Of a stretch of 64,000 bases of DNA, positions 1 to 10,444 are shown in pieces. The stretch's first letter is position 1; each line of letters starts with the position of its first letter. This stretch comes from Boswellia sacra (lineage: Eukaryota; Streptophyta; Magnoliopsida; Sapindales; Burseraceae): assembly GCA_013180625.2 (NCBI GenBank), contig SNVD02007100.1, positions 1 through 64,000 of the forward strand. Reading direction: 5' to 3'. Made by a program: the position numbers and the translations under genes. The notes below the pieces were generated by a model that had not been told where the DNA came from, ran no database searches, and worked only from the letters and a program-made list of their open reading frames with translations.

Positions 1-128
1 AAATTATTTAAAGCAAAAAAAAAAAAGAAAAGAAAAGAAACTAAGAGATGAAATTTTACAAGAAAAAGAAATGAAAAATATTAACCATTTTTCGTCTATT
101 TCGCCTCCCCAGCAACGGCGCCAAATTT
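1..128 (-). mobile_element. Leader and primer site of an Athila/Tat-type gypsy element leaving the window
   Basis: This is the first internal stretch of an LTR retrotransposon read on the minus strand. Positions 106-123 read TCCCCAGCAACGGCGCCA, which matches the 3' end of plant tRNA-Asp (ending CAACGGCGCCA) with about one mismatch, so the minus strand carries a primer-binding site. Five bases separate it from the LTR end at 129. The remaining bases are A-rich leader. Gag and pol, if present, lie to the left of the window. The lineage is inferred from the primer type and from resemblance to the LTR at 48337-49876. Confidence 0.8.
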
Positions 129-1500
129 TGTTTACGCGAAAGTATACCTCGATTATTATAGTATAAGTTGAGGCGTCGAATGCAGAAGGAGGCTTTCAAC
201 AAAAAAGGTTAGTACAAAAATACTAAAAAGATAATAAAGACATAAAGTTTATTTTTGAAGTGATTGGCTATAAAGAGACTACAATGCATAATAATTGGAA
301 GCAATCGATGGTAATTAAAGGCATCGAAAATCACTTATATGTTTTGTAAATCTAATCCCTACCTTGATTCAATAATTATAACTCAATTGAAAGTTTCACA
401 TCCCAAACAATCAATCGAAAAATATGTATCGTAAAGCATCATTGATAAACACATGTATTTGATACGCATAAACTCTTTATAAGCAATATTTACCAACAAC
501 GTTCATTCTTACAATTTATCCAAGAGCGACAATATATCAATTGACAACATTGCAATAAAAGATTAACTCATAAAATGGAACTACCAATAACAATTATAAT
601 TCAACACGAATCACACAAAGAAAGCATAACTAAATTTATATGAAATTGAGAATTATAATTTCTGGATTAAAGAGAAATCACAAGATGAGAAAGAGTTTAA
701 CACGTAAACAAACATACAAACTTTGTAGCCCTTGAGGAAGAATCAAAGTAGAGAAATAGATAAACTACACATATAAGTTCATCTCTAACCTTACCAAGAG
801 TTCTAGCCTAACTTCCAACTCAGTCCCATCATTTCTAAAGAAAAAAAACAACAGAGAATTGTAACATACAATGATATAATGGAATCTAAAGGATTTTTTT
901 GCTCTCCTATTCAACTCCTCAAGTTGTCCTTATATAGGTGATTAAATGGAACTATTTTAGTGTGAACCAATCTTCCACAATTTCAGCGACCAAACCTTCT
1001 ACCAACTTGCAACACATTTTCTACTACCAAAACGATTGAATTAGGCTTTGTGGTAAACATGAAAGTTGTAGCTTTTTGTCTCATCTTTCCATGGCCACTA
1101 GATTCATGCAATTTGGACAAGTCTTCTATGAGATATGGTCAAAATATTGAACATGGGTCAGGCTAAGCAACAACTACAGCTCAGTTTGTTATGTCTCAAT
1201 TTTGGCCCATCAAATGTTGGATTTGGGCTTTTGATTGTTCTACAACTTTGTGTAGGATTGGGTCATGTTGCTCCAGGTTCAAGAATCTCTTCATTTTGAT
1301 TTATAGATTGAGAGTTATATTTATTTTATTAAACCTGCACAAAGATTTTCATTAATCACAATTTAAGGACAACACTTTATTTCAAGATAAAGACTAAAAA
1401 AATGCAAAATAATTATGCTAAAATATCATAAAAGTTTTACAATATTGACCAATTAGCATTAATTATTTATGCTTAAGAGTGTATTTTCATGCATTTATCA
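129..1500 (-). mobile_element. 5' LTR (1372 bp), Athila/Tat-type
   Basis: On the minus strand it starts TGATAAATGCATG at 1500 and ends CGCGTAAACA at 129, immediately before the tRNA-Asp-like primer site, so TG...CA ends are intact. It shares an ordered series of short blocks with the solo LTR at 48337-49876, for example the minus equivalents of 'ataactcaattg' and 'gagatatggtcaaaata', so both belong to one diverged family. It is inserted in a Gyp-family LTR: the flank from 1501 continues that LTR. The expected 5-bp target duplication copy on this side is ACCCG (1501-1505). Its partner lies outside the window. Confidence 0.85.
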
Positions 1501-2347
1501 ACCCGCCCGGATGTAAATCTGGCCTCCACTTAGGAAATACCAAATAAGAATAGCTCGTATTGTTACTTAATCCACTTAAGTGGTTGATTTTATGCACACA
1601 TTTCATTTTTATCTTCTTTAAACATATGAGGTAATTGTTCAATCAATGGCAATTGTATATTCATACATAGAAAGAGGAAGGAGAATAGATTACATTTCTG
1701 TCATACATAGGGGAATGGGAAGACGATTACATCGTTTGTTCTTCAACAATAATAACATATTTCGTACATTCATATATCTAGATATCCATTCTAAGTAATG
1801 GTCCCTCACCATCAATGTGATTCCACCATCACTTCATGGCATCACGTAATTACACTTCATAATATACATTCATGCATTCATAAATAAACAAATTGCAAAT
1901 CAAACAAAGCCATAATTTGGTATCATGGATTCTAGCCTAGATTTGATAAATTCTATCATGATATTCTATCTATTGCTATTCTAGCGTAACTCATATCAAT
2001 TTATTAAGAATCATGGCATTTCTAGCCTAAACATGGCATTTCTAGCCTAATTCAAATAATTAAAATCAATCATAGCTATTCTAGCCCAAACAAAACACTC
2101 AAGGGCAAAATGGTAATTCTACCTATTCTATGCTATTTCCTAGTATTCATCAATGCAAGTAAGTTTCCTTAGCATGATTCTAAGCATGTGCTCCTAAGCA
2201 TATGTCTAAGCATTCACAAAGAAATTAAACTCCTAAACATGATTCTAAAAAAGAAAAGTTGACAAACTTATCTCGACACGCTTATTTATCTTGCAAAACA
2301 ACTTGGGTTAGAATAATTCATAATAACCCTAATCATGCTTCAAAGCA
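1501..2347 (-). mobile_element. Gyp-family LTR fragment (first part), probably the 3' LTR of Gyp-1
   Basis: This matches, in order and on the same strand, the LTRs at 24644, 32692, 54006 and 61957. The shared blocks begin with the line around 'ccacttaggaaatacc' and run through the 'tctagcctaa' repeats to 'gcataaaaataa'. The left part of the LTR was displaced by the insertion at 129-1500. The fragment contains many near-repeats of 'atcatggcatt..tagcctaa'. No coding sequence is seen. Confidence 0.85.
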
Positions 2348-2529
2348 TAAAAATAAGTGATATTAACATTTACCCCCCGAGGTTAAGCGAAAATACAAAA
2401 TTTTCCTTGCAAGATTTGAAATTACAAATTGCCTCCTGATTTTTGAATTCTGATGTTAAATTAAACAGAAAAGGAGGAGAGAGAAAAATTTTTTCTCAAT
2501 TTTATCAAAATAACCTCATATTCAGTAAT

Positions 2530-3633
2530 TTGATATTAACAATTTATCCCCTGAGATTAAGCAAAACTACAAATTCCACTTGCACATTTTGAAATTGCAA
2601 ATTATACTCTTATTTTTGAATTTCCACATTAAATTAAGTGAAAAAAATGAGACAGAGGATAATATATACTATTCAACCAAAATGTCCTTATATAAATACA
2701 AACATCTTCCCTCACTTTTCTAAAATCACCTAAACACCCTTACCTTTCTTTTTTCCTCCGTCTCCTTCTCTGTCTCCCATCTACCAGCAATCTCTACCAC
2801 CTTTCCCTAGTGCTTCACCAGATCTTCCCCCTATATTGTCATTGTCTAGAGGTGGCAATTTGAATCATGACACCCGAACATGACACGAATACAACACGAA
2901 TACGACACACGATTAATAAATGGGTCGAATTCATGTTGAAAGTATTCAATACGTCAACCAGTTTAATGGTACGAACAGTTAAATATATCTTGTCAATCAT
3001 TAACATGCAAACTCATTTAATGATATAATTTTTACCTTATTACAACATATATTTTATGAAACTGAAAATTTTATATTATAAAGTAAATTAATTTACATAG
3101 GAGTAAATTGTAATGATTTTAATAATTTTATTATACTAACATTTATTTATATTCTAAAAATAATTTTAATTGATATAAATATATAGAATATGATATACTA
3201 TGCATAATTAAATTAAACAATTAAGTAAACACGATTACAAGACGTGGGTGACACATTTAATAACCGTGTCGAATCCGCTTTTCATTTCTTGTCACGAACA
3301 ATTAAATGGGTCGACACACATGACACGAATTGCCACCCCCACGATCGTCGTTTCCTTCTCTTCATTGGCGAAATTGCTTCCATCACCAATTCTTCTACTA
3401 GAACTCGCCACCGCCCAATTTGTGTTTGTTAATTAAAGCTCGGATTAAATGGTGGGTTTAATTTGGTTCAAATTTACTATTTATTATTTATTCAATAAAG
3501 TTTTAAATATTTTTAAATATTATATTTTAATTATTATTATTGTTTTCATCCTAATTTTTTAATTATTTTTATCCTCGGGAGGGGGGAATTTGTATTTTTG
3601 TTTAACCTCAGGGGGTAAATTGTTAAATATCCC
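2530..3633. repeat. Inner pair of the same terminal inverted repeats (nested or duplicated copy)
   Basis: A second set of the GGGATATTAAC-type ends lies inside the outer element, at 2530-2540 and 3623-3633, again followed inward by 'aatttatcccctgag' and mirrored on the right by 'ctcagggggtaaatt'. This looks like a second insertion of the same family into the first. The flanks (TTCAGTAAT versus TTAATTTTA) do not form a clean 9-bp duplication, so a local duplication of the ends is an alternative. Confidence 0.55.
2847..3341. mobile_element. hAT-like MITE (about 495 bp)
   Basis: The ends TAGAGGTGGCAA and TTGCCACCCCCA are 12-bp inverted repeats with two mismatches. Inverted similarity continues inward with 'catgacacgaat' and 'gggtcga' motifs on both sides. 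The interior is very A+T-rich and non-coding. The 8-bp flanks TCATTGTC and CGATCGTC agree at 5 of 8 positions, which could be a decayed hAT-type duplication. It sits at the centre of the MULE-type element. Confidence 0.6.
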
Positions 3634-3797
3634 TTAATTTTATCGCACGAGTTTTATTTTCAATAATACCCCTACTCCGTTTAACTTAACGTCAAAATTC
3701 AAAAATCAGGGGGCAATTGTAATTTCAAAGCTTGCAAGGGAAAATTTGTATTTTTCCTTAACCTCGAGGGTTAAATTGTTAATATCCCTAAAAATAA

Positions 3798-4497
3798 AGT
3801 CTTGAACATGCTTTTTCTAAGCAAGAAAATAAAAGAGAATGGGAGGGAGGAGAGAATTCTGCTCTCAAGACGTAATCTTTACGGGTTTAGAGCAATAAAA
3901 CACCTAAAAAATTATATTAGAAAAAACTTCTCAAATTCTTGAGCGTGCCTTCAAGGGGGAGAAAGAGATGATTGTATTCGATAATCGGTGTCTCTTAGGA
4001 AGTGCAGCTAAGGTGTGCTTATATAGGCTTTCCTTGGAGTGAAAATATGATAAAAAATCGATGTGGCATTCGGATGAACAGTGACGGTGAACAATAAAAG
4101 TGGCAATACCTAATGATGAATAGTACCAACCGGCTGTTTGACCAAAGGTGAATAGCACATGTAAACAGTACCCTATGAACAGTGCACTCATTGTTTGGCC
4201 CTTCCTATTTTACAATTTTGTAATGCAGTCCCTTTTAACCTTTATGTATTCAATTGCTTATAACTTTTTGTGTTCACTTCCGATTTGTGATTTGTAAATT
4301 TATTGAAAACTAGACATCCGTAGCTTCACAACAGTATATGATTCACCATTAGATTCCTTCTAGACTATTTTATGTGATTTTTTGAAGTCATATGTCAGTT
4401 TCTAAGACCTTTAACCAACTCCGTGTCGCCTTTCCTTTCTTGGCCTCCAAGGGCATTTCGATCATTATCTTTATTCAATATTCATCTTCATTCTCCT
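3798..4497 (-). mobile_element. Gyp-family LTR fragment (second part), 5' end lost
   Basis: The LTR resumes after the MULE-type insertion: 'catgctttttctaagcaag', then the 'ctctcaagacgta' block and a TATA-like 'cttatatagg' near 4018-4027 (minus-strand promoter). Upstream of that TATA, the module that is GGCCATC-rich in the other LTRs is replaced by repeats of 'gaacagt' (about 4075-4185), so this LTR is a divergent subtype. It stops about 35-40 bp short of its expected TGTAGAC end, where it abuts a truncated copia LTR. Confidence 0.8.
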
Positions 4498-5310
4498 TTT
4501 ATAGGCAAATGAGATGAATTTATTCAAGTGAAGACACCAACTCCAAATTTTCTGCTCAACATAAAAATAGTAATTTTGTCGGCCATTTTTGTCAATGTTC
4601 TGTTTGAAATTTCAAAATATGCAAAACATAAAAGATCTGCATATTTGAATAAGCTTTCCAATGCATCAAGAATCAAGTTTTGGATATCTCTAGCTCAAGA
4701 TATTGACAAAAGACCATTCGGTGCTCATGTTAGTAGATTTTTCTTCCTTGTGTCAGTCCACTAATTTTCATGATGATTACGTCAGCCTTCCATTTGAAAT
4801 TTGAATTTCTTCAAAACATATGAAATGTGCTCCATTAAATCATCTTTCTAACATATCAAGAAGCAAGTTATTTGGATATCTCCAGCTCAAGATATGGATA
4901 AAAGACCATTCAGTGCTCAAGTCAGTTGATTTTGTTTGTCCTTAATTTGCATGATGATTTGAACAGCCTTCACTTGAAATTTGAATATCTTTAAAACATA
5001 TGAAATTTTACTAATTGAGTAAGCTTTATAAAAGTCAAGAATCACATCATTTGGACATTTATAGAGAAATATATAACCAATTGATTGAACATTGCTCATG
5101 TGTCACATTCCTTGAATCAAACCTTGTTCTTAAACTTTGGTGCCTTTAACATTTCTTAGCTTCAACACTTCATTTTAATAGGCCTCTTGCTTTATTTTAC
5201 AATTATTTCATTGATCTTATTCTTGCACATAAATAAACATATTAGTAATACCTCAATGAATCAATGTGTATTCTTATCATCAAAATTATCATGTAGCCTT
5301 AGGGCTAACA
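4498..5310 (-). mobile_element. Copia-1 3' LTR, truncated
   Basis: This is homologous to 11073-11880 of the other LTR of the element, from 'ttttataggcaaatgagatga' to the terminal GGGCTAACA at 5310 (minus-strand start TGTTAGCCC). About 628 bp present in the intact copy (10445-11072) are missing at its left side, and the sequence passes directly into the Gyp LTR. Several internal near-repeats of 'ctcaagatat.ga.aaaagaccatt' are present. The start next to the polypurine tract is intact. Confidence 0.9.
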
Positions 5311-5325
5311 ATCTCCCCCTTTTTA
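5311..5325 (-). other. Copia-1 polypurine tract
   Basis: The minus strand reads AAAAAGGGGGAGATT directly before the LTR start TGTTAGCC. This is the usual plant copia plus-strand primer. Confidence 0.85.
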
Positions 5326-5785
5326 TGATGACAAACCATTGATTGCTTTAAAATAATATCTAAAATCAAGAATGAAAATAGAAAAATAAATATCTAAAAT
5401 CAAGAAGAAGCAAAAAGATAGCAATTGTTATAAGGAGACTGTTATAACGAATCATAAATATGAGCAATCCATATAAGAAATCCAACCATTTCTCCCCCTT
5501 TTGTTATCAGCAAAAAGATGAAATCGAATTAACTACTCCTCTTAAATATATTATCCCCCTTAACATATGCTACCATTCAAAGATTATCATATAAAAATAA
5601 AATTAAGACATATCCAACATGCATAATTCTCTTCTAATAGTGTAAAATCTATCTCGACCAAGGGGTTCAGTAAAAATATTGGCTAATTGTTTATTCATAG
5701 GAACAAATTCTAAAGAAATATTACTTTTTTGCATATGGTCTCTAATAAAACGATGTCTGATCTCTAATAAAATGATGTCTAACCT
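5326..5785 (-). other. Copia-1 3' untranslated region
   Basis: A+T-rich sequence between the end of the RNase H frame and the polypurine tract. No reading frame, repeat or RNA gene could be supported here. Confidence 0.6.
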
Positions 5786-6160
5786 CTATATGCTTAGTCC
5801 TAGAGTGCTATATGGGATTTTTTTTGAAATGTTGATGGCACTTGTATTGTCACATTTGATAGGAATGTGATCAAATACCATACCATAATCTTTTAAAATT
5901 TGTTTCATCCAAAGAGCTTGTGCACAACAACTTCCTACTGCAATATACTCGGCTTTCGCAATTGATAAAGCAACATAATTTTGTTTCCTACTAAACCATG
6001 AGACTAATGCATGTCCTAGAAAATGGCAAGAGCCAATAGTGCTCTTTCTATCAAGAAGACTTCCCTGCATCAGAATAACTAATTAGATCAAAATTATCAC
6101 ACTTAGAATACCAAAGACTTAGCTTTATAGTTCCAAGAAGATATCTAAATAAATATCCTC
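5786..6160 (-). pseudogene. Copia-1 RNase H domain (broken)
   Basis: The minus frame contains DRKSTIGSCHFLG, SWFSRKQ, AKAEYIAVGSCCAQALWMKQ and PIKCDNTSAINISK, the standard order of copia RNase H. In the family, the acidic residues of 'AEAEY' and 'CDN' are catalytic. Here the first is K-A-E-Y, and the D of CDN is kept. It would remove the RNA strand during reverse transcription. It is separated from the RT by frame changes. Confidence 0.88.
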
Positions 6161-6242
6161 TTGACAATCCTTAGGGTGAGATTCCTTTGGACAAGATTGA
6201 AATCTAGCACACATACACACACTAAACATAATATCAGGTCTA

Positions 6243-7160
6243 TTAGTAGTTAAATACAAAAGAGCCAATCATACGTCGATATTTTGTTACCTCAACATCT
6301 TTTCCTTTCTCATCTTTTTCAAGCTTGGTTAAGGAACCCATAGGTGTGTTATACGTTCTTGAATTATCCATGCCAAACTTCTTGAGAAGATCTCTTGTGT
6401 ATTTGGCTTGATTTAGGAAGATCCCATCTATTGATTGCTTGATTTGAGGTCCAAGGAAGATAACTAATTCTCCCATTAAGCTCATTTCAAATTCTTATTG
6501 CATGCACTTGGAAAATTCCTCACACATAGAAACATTAGTAGCACCGAATATAATATCATCAACATAGATTTTAACAATTAATAAATCATCATTTTTGGTT
6601 TTAACAAAAAGGGTGGTATCAACTTTTTTCATTTCGAAACCATTGTCAATGAGAAATTTGCTCAATCTATCGTACCATGCTCTTAGCGCTTGTTTCAAGC
6701 TACAAAGTGCCTTTTTGAGTTTGAAAACATGGTTTGGAAAATCATGATTTTGAAAACCAAGAGCTTGCTCTACATATACTTCCTCCAAAATGTAACCATT
6801 TAAAAATGCACTTTTGACATCCATTTGATTAATGTAAAATTTTTATAACATGCAAATGCACATAACATTCTAATGGATTCTAATCTAGCAACCGATGCAA
6901 ATGTTTCCTCATAATCAATACCTTCTTCTTGTTGTATCCTTGAGCAACAAGTCTAGCTTTGTTTCTAATGATGGTGCCATTTTCATCTACTTTATTTCTA
7001 AAAATCCATTTAGTGCCTATAATAAAGTTACTTTTGGATCTAGAGACTAATTCCTAAACTTGATTTCTCTCAACTTGATTCAATTCTTGTTGCATAGCCA
7101 AAATCCAACATTTGTCATTTTCGGCTTCTTTAAAAGATTTTGGTTCAAATTGAGAGACAA
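6243..7160 (-). pseudogene. Copia-1 reverse transcriptase (broken)
   Basis: The fragments read, in order: a 'W..AMQQELNQVERN' start near 7130, 'IIGTKWIFRNKVDENG' and 'NKARLVAQGY' near 6930-7000, [10 protein letters not shown] at 6824, and the catalytic box YVDDIIFG near 6550. Then come the connection motifs 'MGELVIFLGPQIKQS' and 'KYTRDLLKKFGM' (6360-6485). The YVDD aspartates are intact. A frame change lies between about 6825 and 6930, and another between 6485 and 6495. The role in a live element is cDNA synthesis in the cytoplasmic particle. Confidence 0.9.
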
Positions 7161-7333
7161 ATACAAAATGATTACAAAAGTTCTTAAAAGAAGATCTAGT
7201 TCTCATACCTTGTGACGGTTTGCCAATAATGAGATCTTTAGGGCAAGCTTTTGCGTACCTCTACTTCTTGAGAATACTCATTTACTTCCTCAAGCTTTTC
7301 TTGTTAAAGTTGTAATTTATCTTGAACTTTTCA

Positions 7334-8234
7334 TCAAGCCTTGAATCCTTGATTTGCTTTTTCTACTTCAATGATATCATCATCTAAATTCTTTGAAGAA
7401 ATCACATTAGTTTCATCAAATTCAACATGCATAGATTCTTTAATAGCAAGAGTCTTTTTGTTAAAAACTCTATATACTTTACTATGGTTAGAGCAGCCAA
7501 CAAAAATTCCAACATCAGCTTTTGCATCATATTTTCCAAGGTTACTGTTGGTGTTTAAAATAAAACATTTACATCCAAAAAACTTTAAAAAATCCAATGT
7601 TGGGTTTTCTTCCTTTCCAAAGTTCATAAGGAGTTTACTTTATTAAAGTTCTGATATGGACTCTATTTATCATAAAGCATGTGGTATTAACGGCTTCAGC
7701 CCAAAAATATTTTGGCAAATTATTTTCACGTAATATGGTCCTAGCCATTTCTTGGATAGTTCTATTTTTTTCTCTCAACAACATCATTTTGTTGTGGAGT
7801 TCTAGGTGCGAAACAATTATGTTCAAAACCATTTTCATCACAAAGATTTTCAAATGCAACATTGTCTACGTCACCACCATGATCACTCCTAATGGACACA
7901 ATAGAATACCCTTTTTGATTTTGAACTCTTTTTGCAAATTTTGAAAAAGCTTGTGTGGCCCCATTTTTAGTTTTCAAAAATAACACCCAAGTGAATCTTG
8001 ACTAATCATCTACAATAACAAAACCATAATACTTTCCACCAAGGCTTTGAGTTCTTGATGGCTTAAATAAATCCAAATAAAGTAATTGCATGCAGAGGTT
8101 TATTTGTTGAAATAAATTTCTTTTGTTTAAAAAAAGTTCTCACTTGTTTTCTAAATTGACAAGCATCACAAATCTTATCCTTTTTAAAACTTTATTCTTG
8201 GAAGACCATTAACTAAATCACTTTTAGAAATTTT
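7334..8234 (-). pseudogene. Copia-1 integrase (frameshifted)
   Basis: The core segment (7762-7986) shows IRSDHGGDVDN and CDENGFEHNCFAPRTPQQN followed by VVERKK, carrying the later D and the E of the D-D-E triad. The frame then shifts to NRTIQEMARTILRENNLPKYFWAEAV (7635-7770), and again to the C-terminal 'FLKFFGCKCFILN' segment (7334-7627). It would insert cDNA in the nucleus. At least two frameshifts and stops inactivate it. Confidence 0.88.
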
Positions 8235-8660
8235 TTAAATTGTGTCCATGCTACCATGACCTAATCTTCTATGCCATAACCACGCATCATGATTAACAAC
8301 AAAACACTTTTCTACATGATCATGAACATCAATATCAATTGTATAGATATTACCACATCTGTTACCAATAAATAATGTCTTATTGTTACTAACATTCTTA
8401 ATCACACATATGTTAGGCTCAAAAGCAACAAAATATCCCTTATCACACAATTTACTAATGCTAATCAAATCATGTTTCAAACCATTAACAAGCAAAATAT
8501 TTTCAATAATAGATAAAGAAGGGTTACCAATATCACCATGTCCAATTACCCTTCCTTTGGCATTATCACTGAAGGTCACATATCCTCCTTTCTTCATGAT
8601 TAATCTTGAGAATTGGGAGGCATCTCTGATCATATGCCTTGAGCACCCACTATCTAAGTA
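8235..8660 (-). pseudogene. Copia-1 protease and pre-integrase region
   Basis: The minus frame begins WYLDSGCSRHM at about 8678, with the retropepsin D-S-G active site. It continues through 'LLVNGLKHDLISISKLCDKG' to 'WLWHRRLGHGSMDT', the H-H part of the pre-integrase zinc-binding region. The upstream gag frame overlaps in another register (ending at a TAG that is part of the protease W-Y-L codons), so a one-base shift separates them. Otherwise the frame is open for 132 codons. Confidence 0.88.
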
Positions 8661-9435
8661 CCATTTGTGTTTGCCACTTCTTTGTTTCTACAATCAACAT
8701 TCAAAGAGTGACTTTTTGGTACCCAGATGTTCTTGGGTCCTTGGAGGTCAGTTATGGTACCTTTTGGAACCCATATTTGTTTCAAATTAGGATTTCTCTT
8801 AATATAGCAAGAATGCACTTTGTGTCCATTTCTTCGCAATAAGAATATGAATGATTAGGATTATTCCCAGAAAATGCATGAGCAAAATATTTTTTAAAAT
8901 ACTTTTGATTTTTATAAGTTTTATGTCCTAAGTCTCTTTTATCAAAAACATACTTTGGTTTTGTAACATAGAGTTCAAGTTTTTTGTGCTTTTTGTAAAA
9001 CTATCAACAATATTTCTTAAGTCATTATTTTCCTTTTTCAAAATAACATTTTCTTTCTCCAATTTATCAAAATTCTTTTGTTTTAAAGTCTCATTTTCAG
9101 TTTTTAATAAATATATTTGATTTTCCAAACTTTCAAAATCTTTTTGCTTTAAAATTTCATTTTCATTTTCTAAAGCTTCATTTGTTTCCACCAACTCTTC
9201 TAATTGTGTTAACATGATTTTTGACTTCTTCTAAAAGCACTGATTTTTGAATTTTGTTTATCAACACATACATGTAAATTTTGGAATGCTTCAAGTAATT
9301 TATCATATATAAGCTTAGGCTCATAGTTTAGAATACTTACCTCATCTTCGCTTAAAGCCATAAAGCACATGTTTGCCACTTCGTAATCTTCGTCGGAGGA
9401 GGAGCTAGCCTCACTATCATCCTAATTTGTGGCTT
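8661..9435 (-). pseudogene. Copia-1 gag C-terminal part with coiled coil
   Basis: Residues from 8928-9215 form a strongly charged heptad-like stretch (repeats of 'EN..LKQK.F..LE'), a predicted coiled coil. It is preceded by 'CFMALSEDEV' and 'KLLEAFQNLH' (9290-9370). It is followed by 'IWVPKGT' and 'KNIWVPKSHS' (8690-8790), the conserved spacer just before the copia protease. Such an insertion between nucleocapsid and protease is common in plant copia gag. Frames are broken in at least two places. Confidence 0.75.
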
Positions 9436-10389
9436 TCATTGCTTTGGATTTCTTGTCTTGATTCTTGAAGTATGGACAATCCTTTTTACATGTCCCGGTC
9501 TCTTGTACTTATAGCAAATGATTTGATCGTTTTTCTTATCTTGCTTTGAGCTTTGCCCTTTGTACTCCCTTCTAGAATTCTTCTTGAATCCTTGGTTTCT
9601 TCTAATCATCCTTTTTAGCTTTCTTATGATGAATGCAAGATCTTTATAATCTCTTTCGTCATCGGAGTCATCTTCTTCTTTCATTGAAGATTTGAAAGCG
9701 ATATTCTTCTTTTTCTTGGAATCTTCTTCATTCTCCTTCAAGGTGATTTCATAAGTCATGAGAGAACCCATAAATTCTTCTAATGCTAGTTTGGTAAGGT
9801 CTTTTGCTTCTTGAATTGCCGTCATCTTTGGCTCCCAAGATTTTGGTAGATACTTAAGAATCTTTCTCATCATTTCAACATTTGAATAAGATTTACCAAG
9901 AGATTTCAAACCATTGGCAATATCTATAAATCTAGTAAACATTTTGGAAATTGATTCATTTGGTTTCATCTTAAAAAGCTTATAACTATGACCTAGCATA
10001 CTAATTTTAGATTCTTTAACTTGACTAGTTTCTTCATGAGTTACTTCAAGTGTGTGCCACATTTTCTATGCCCTAGAACAAGTAGATATTCTATTAAACT
10101 CATTTCTATCTAGAGCACAATATAACATATTTATAGCTTTAGCATTCAAACTCAATTTCTTTTTATCATGTTCACCAAACTCTTTAGGTTCCTTAAGCAT
10201 GCTTTCTCCATTTACAATTTTGCTAGGAACAAAAGGTCCTTCCTAAACAATAGACCATAAATCATAATCAAAAGATTGTAAGAAAATACTCATTCTAGTT
10301 TTCCAACAAGAGTAATCACTACCATTAAAAAATGGAGGTGTAGAGATAGAAAGTCCCTCAACATGTGAAGTTGGGTTAAAAGTTGCTAT
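9436..10389 (-). pseudogene. Copia-1 gag (capsid plus degenerate zinc knuckle)
   Basis: The frame reads 'PPFFNGSDYSCWKTRM' near 10330, then the UBN2-type capsid motifs 'KMWHTLEVTHEETSQVKESK' and 'LKYLPKSWEPKMTAIQEA'. It ends in a zinc knuckle near 9480-9520 where the expected C-x2-C-x4-H-x4-C has lost its second and last cysteines (CYKYKRPGH). The likely start, at the conserved 'ATF' N terminus, is ATA at 10389-10387, an ATG that has decayed. In-frame stops occur near 10245 and 10065. Confidence 0.8.
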
Positions 10390-10430
10390 AGCTCAAAACC
10401 GATTAAGATTTTAAAAAAATGAGCAACCTT

Positions 10431-10442
10431 GCTCTGATGCCA
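10431..10442 (-). other. Copia-1 primer-binding site
   Basis: The plus strand reads GCTCTGATGCCA, the 3' end of initiator tRNA-Met (GCTCTGATACCA) with one mismatch. Two bases separate it from the LTR. Confidence 0.9.
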
Positions 10443-10444
10443 GT

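Larger units (their letters stand above)
2357..3788. mobile_element. MULE-type non-autonomous DNA transposon with 9-bp target duplication
   Basis: Left end GTGATATTAAC and right end GTTAATATCCC are inverted repeats (consensus GGGATATTAAC). The similarity extends inward over about 100 bp ('ttaccccc.gaggttaag', 'caattgcc.cctgatttttgaatt'). It is flanked by a direct repeat TAAAAATAA at 2348-2356 and 3789-3797. A 9-bp duplication is characteristic of Mutator-like elements. The sister LTR at 63095-63115 has an empty site (cataaaataaaatctaaac). No transposase is visible. Small ORFs inside do not resemble anything and are probably chance. Confidence 0.8.

Noticed and set aside
3244..3436. Two overlapping 62-codon frames
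   Set aside because: They sit in the right terminal region of the hAT-like MITE and its flank, with no similarity or codon bias.
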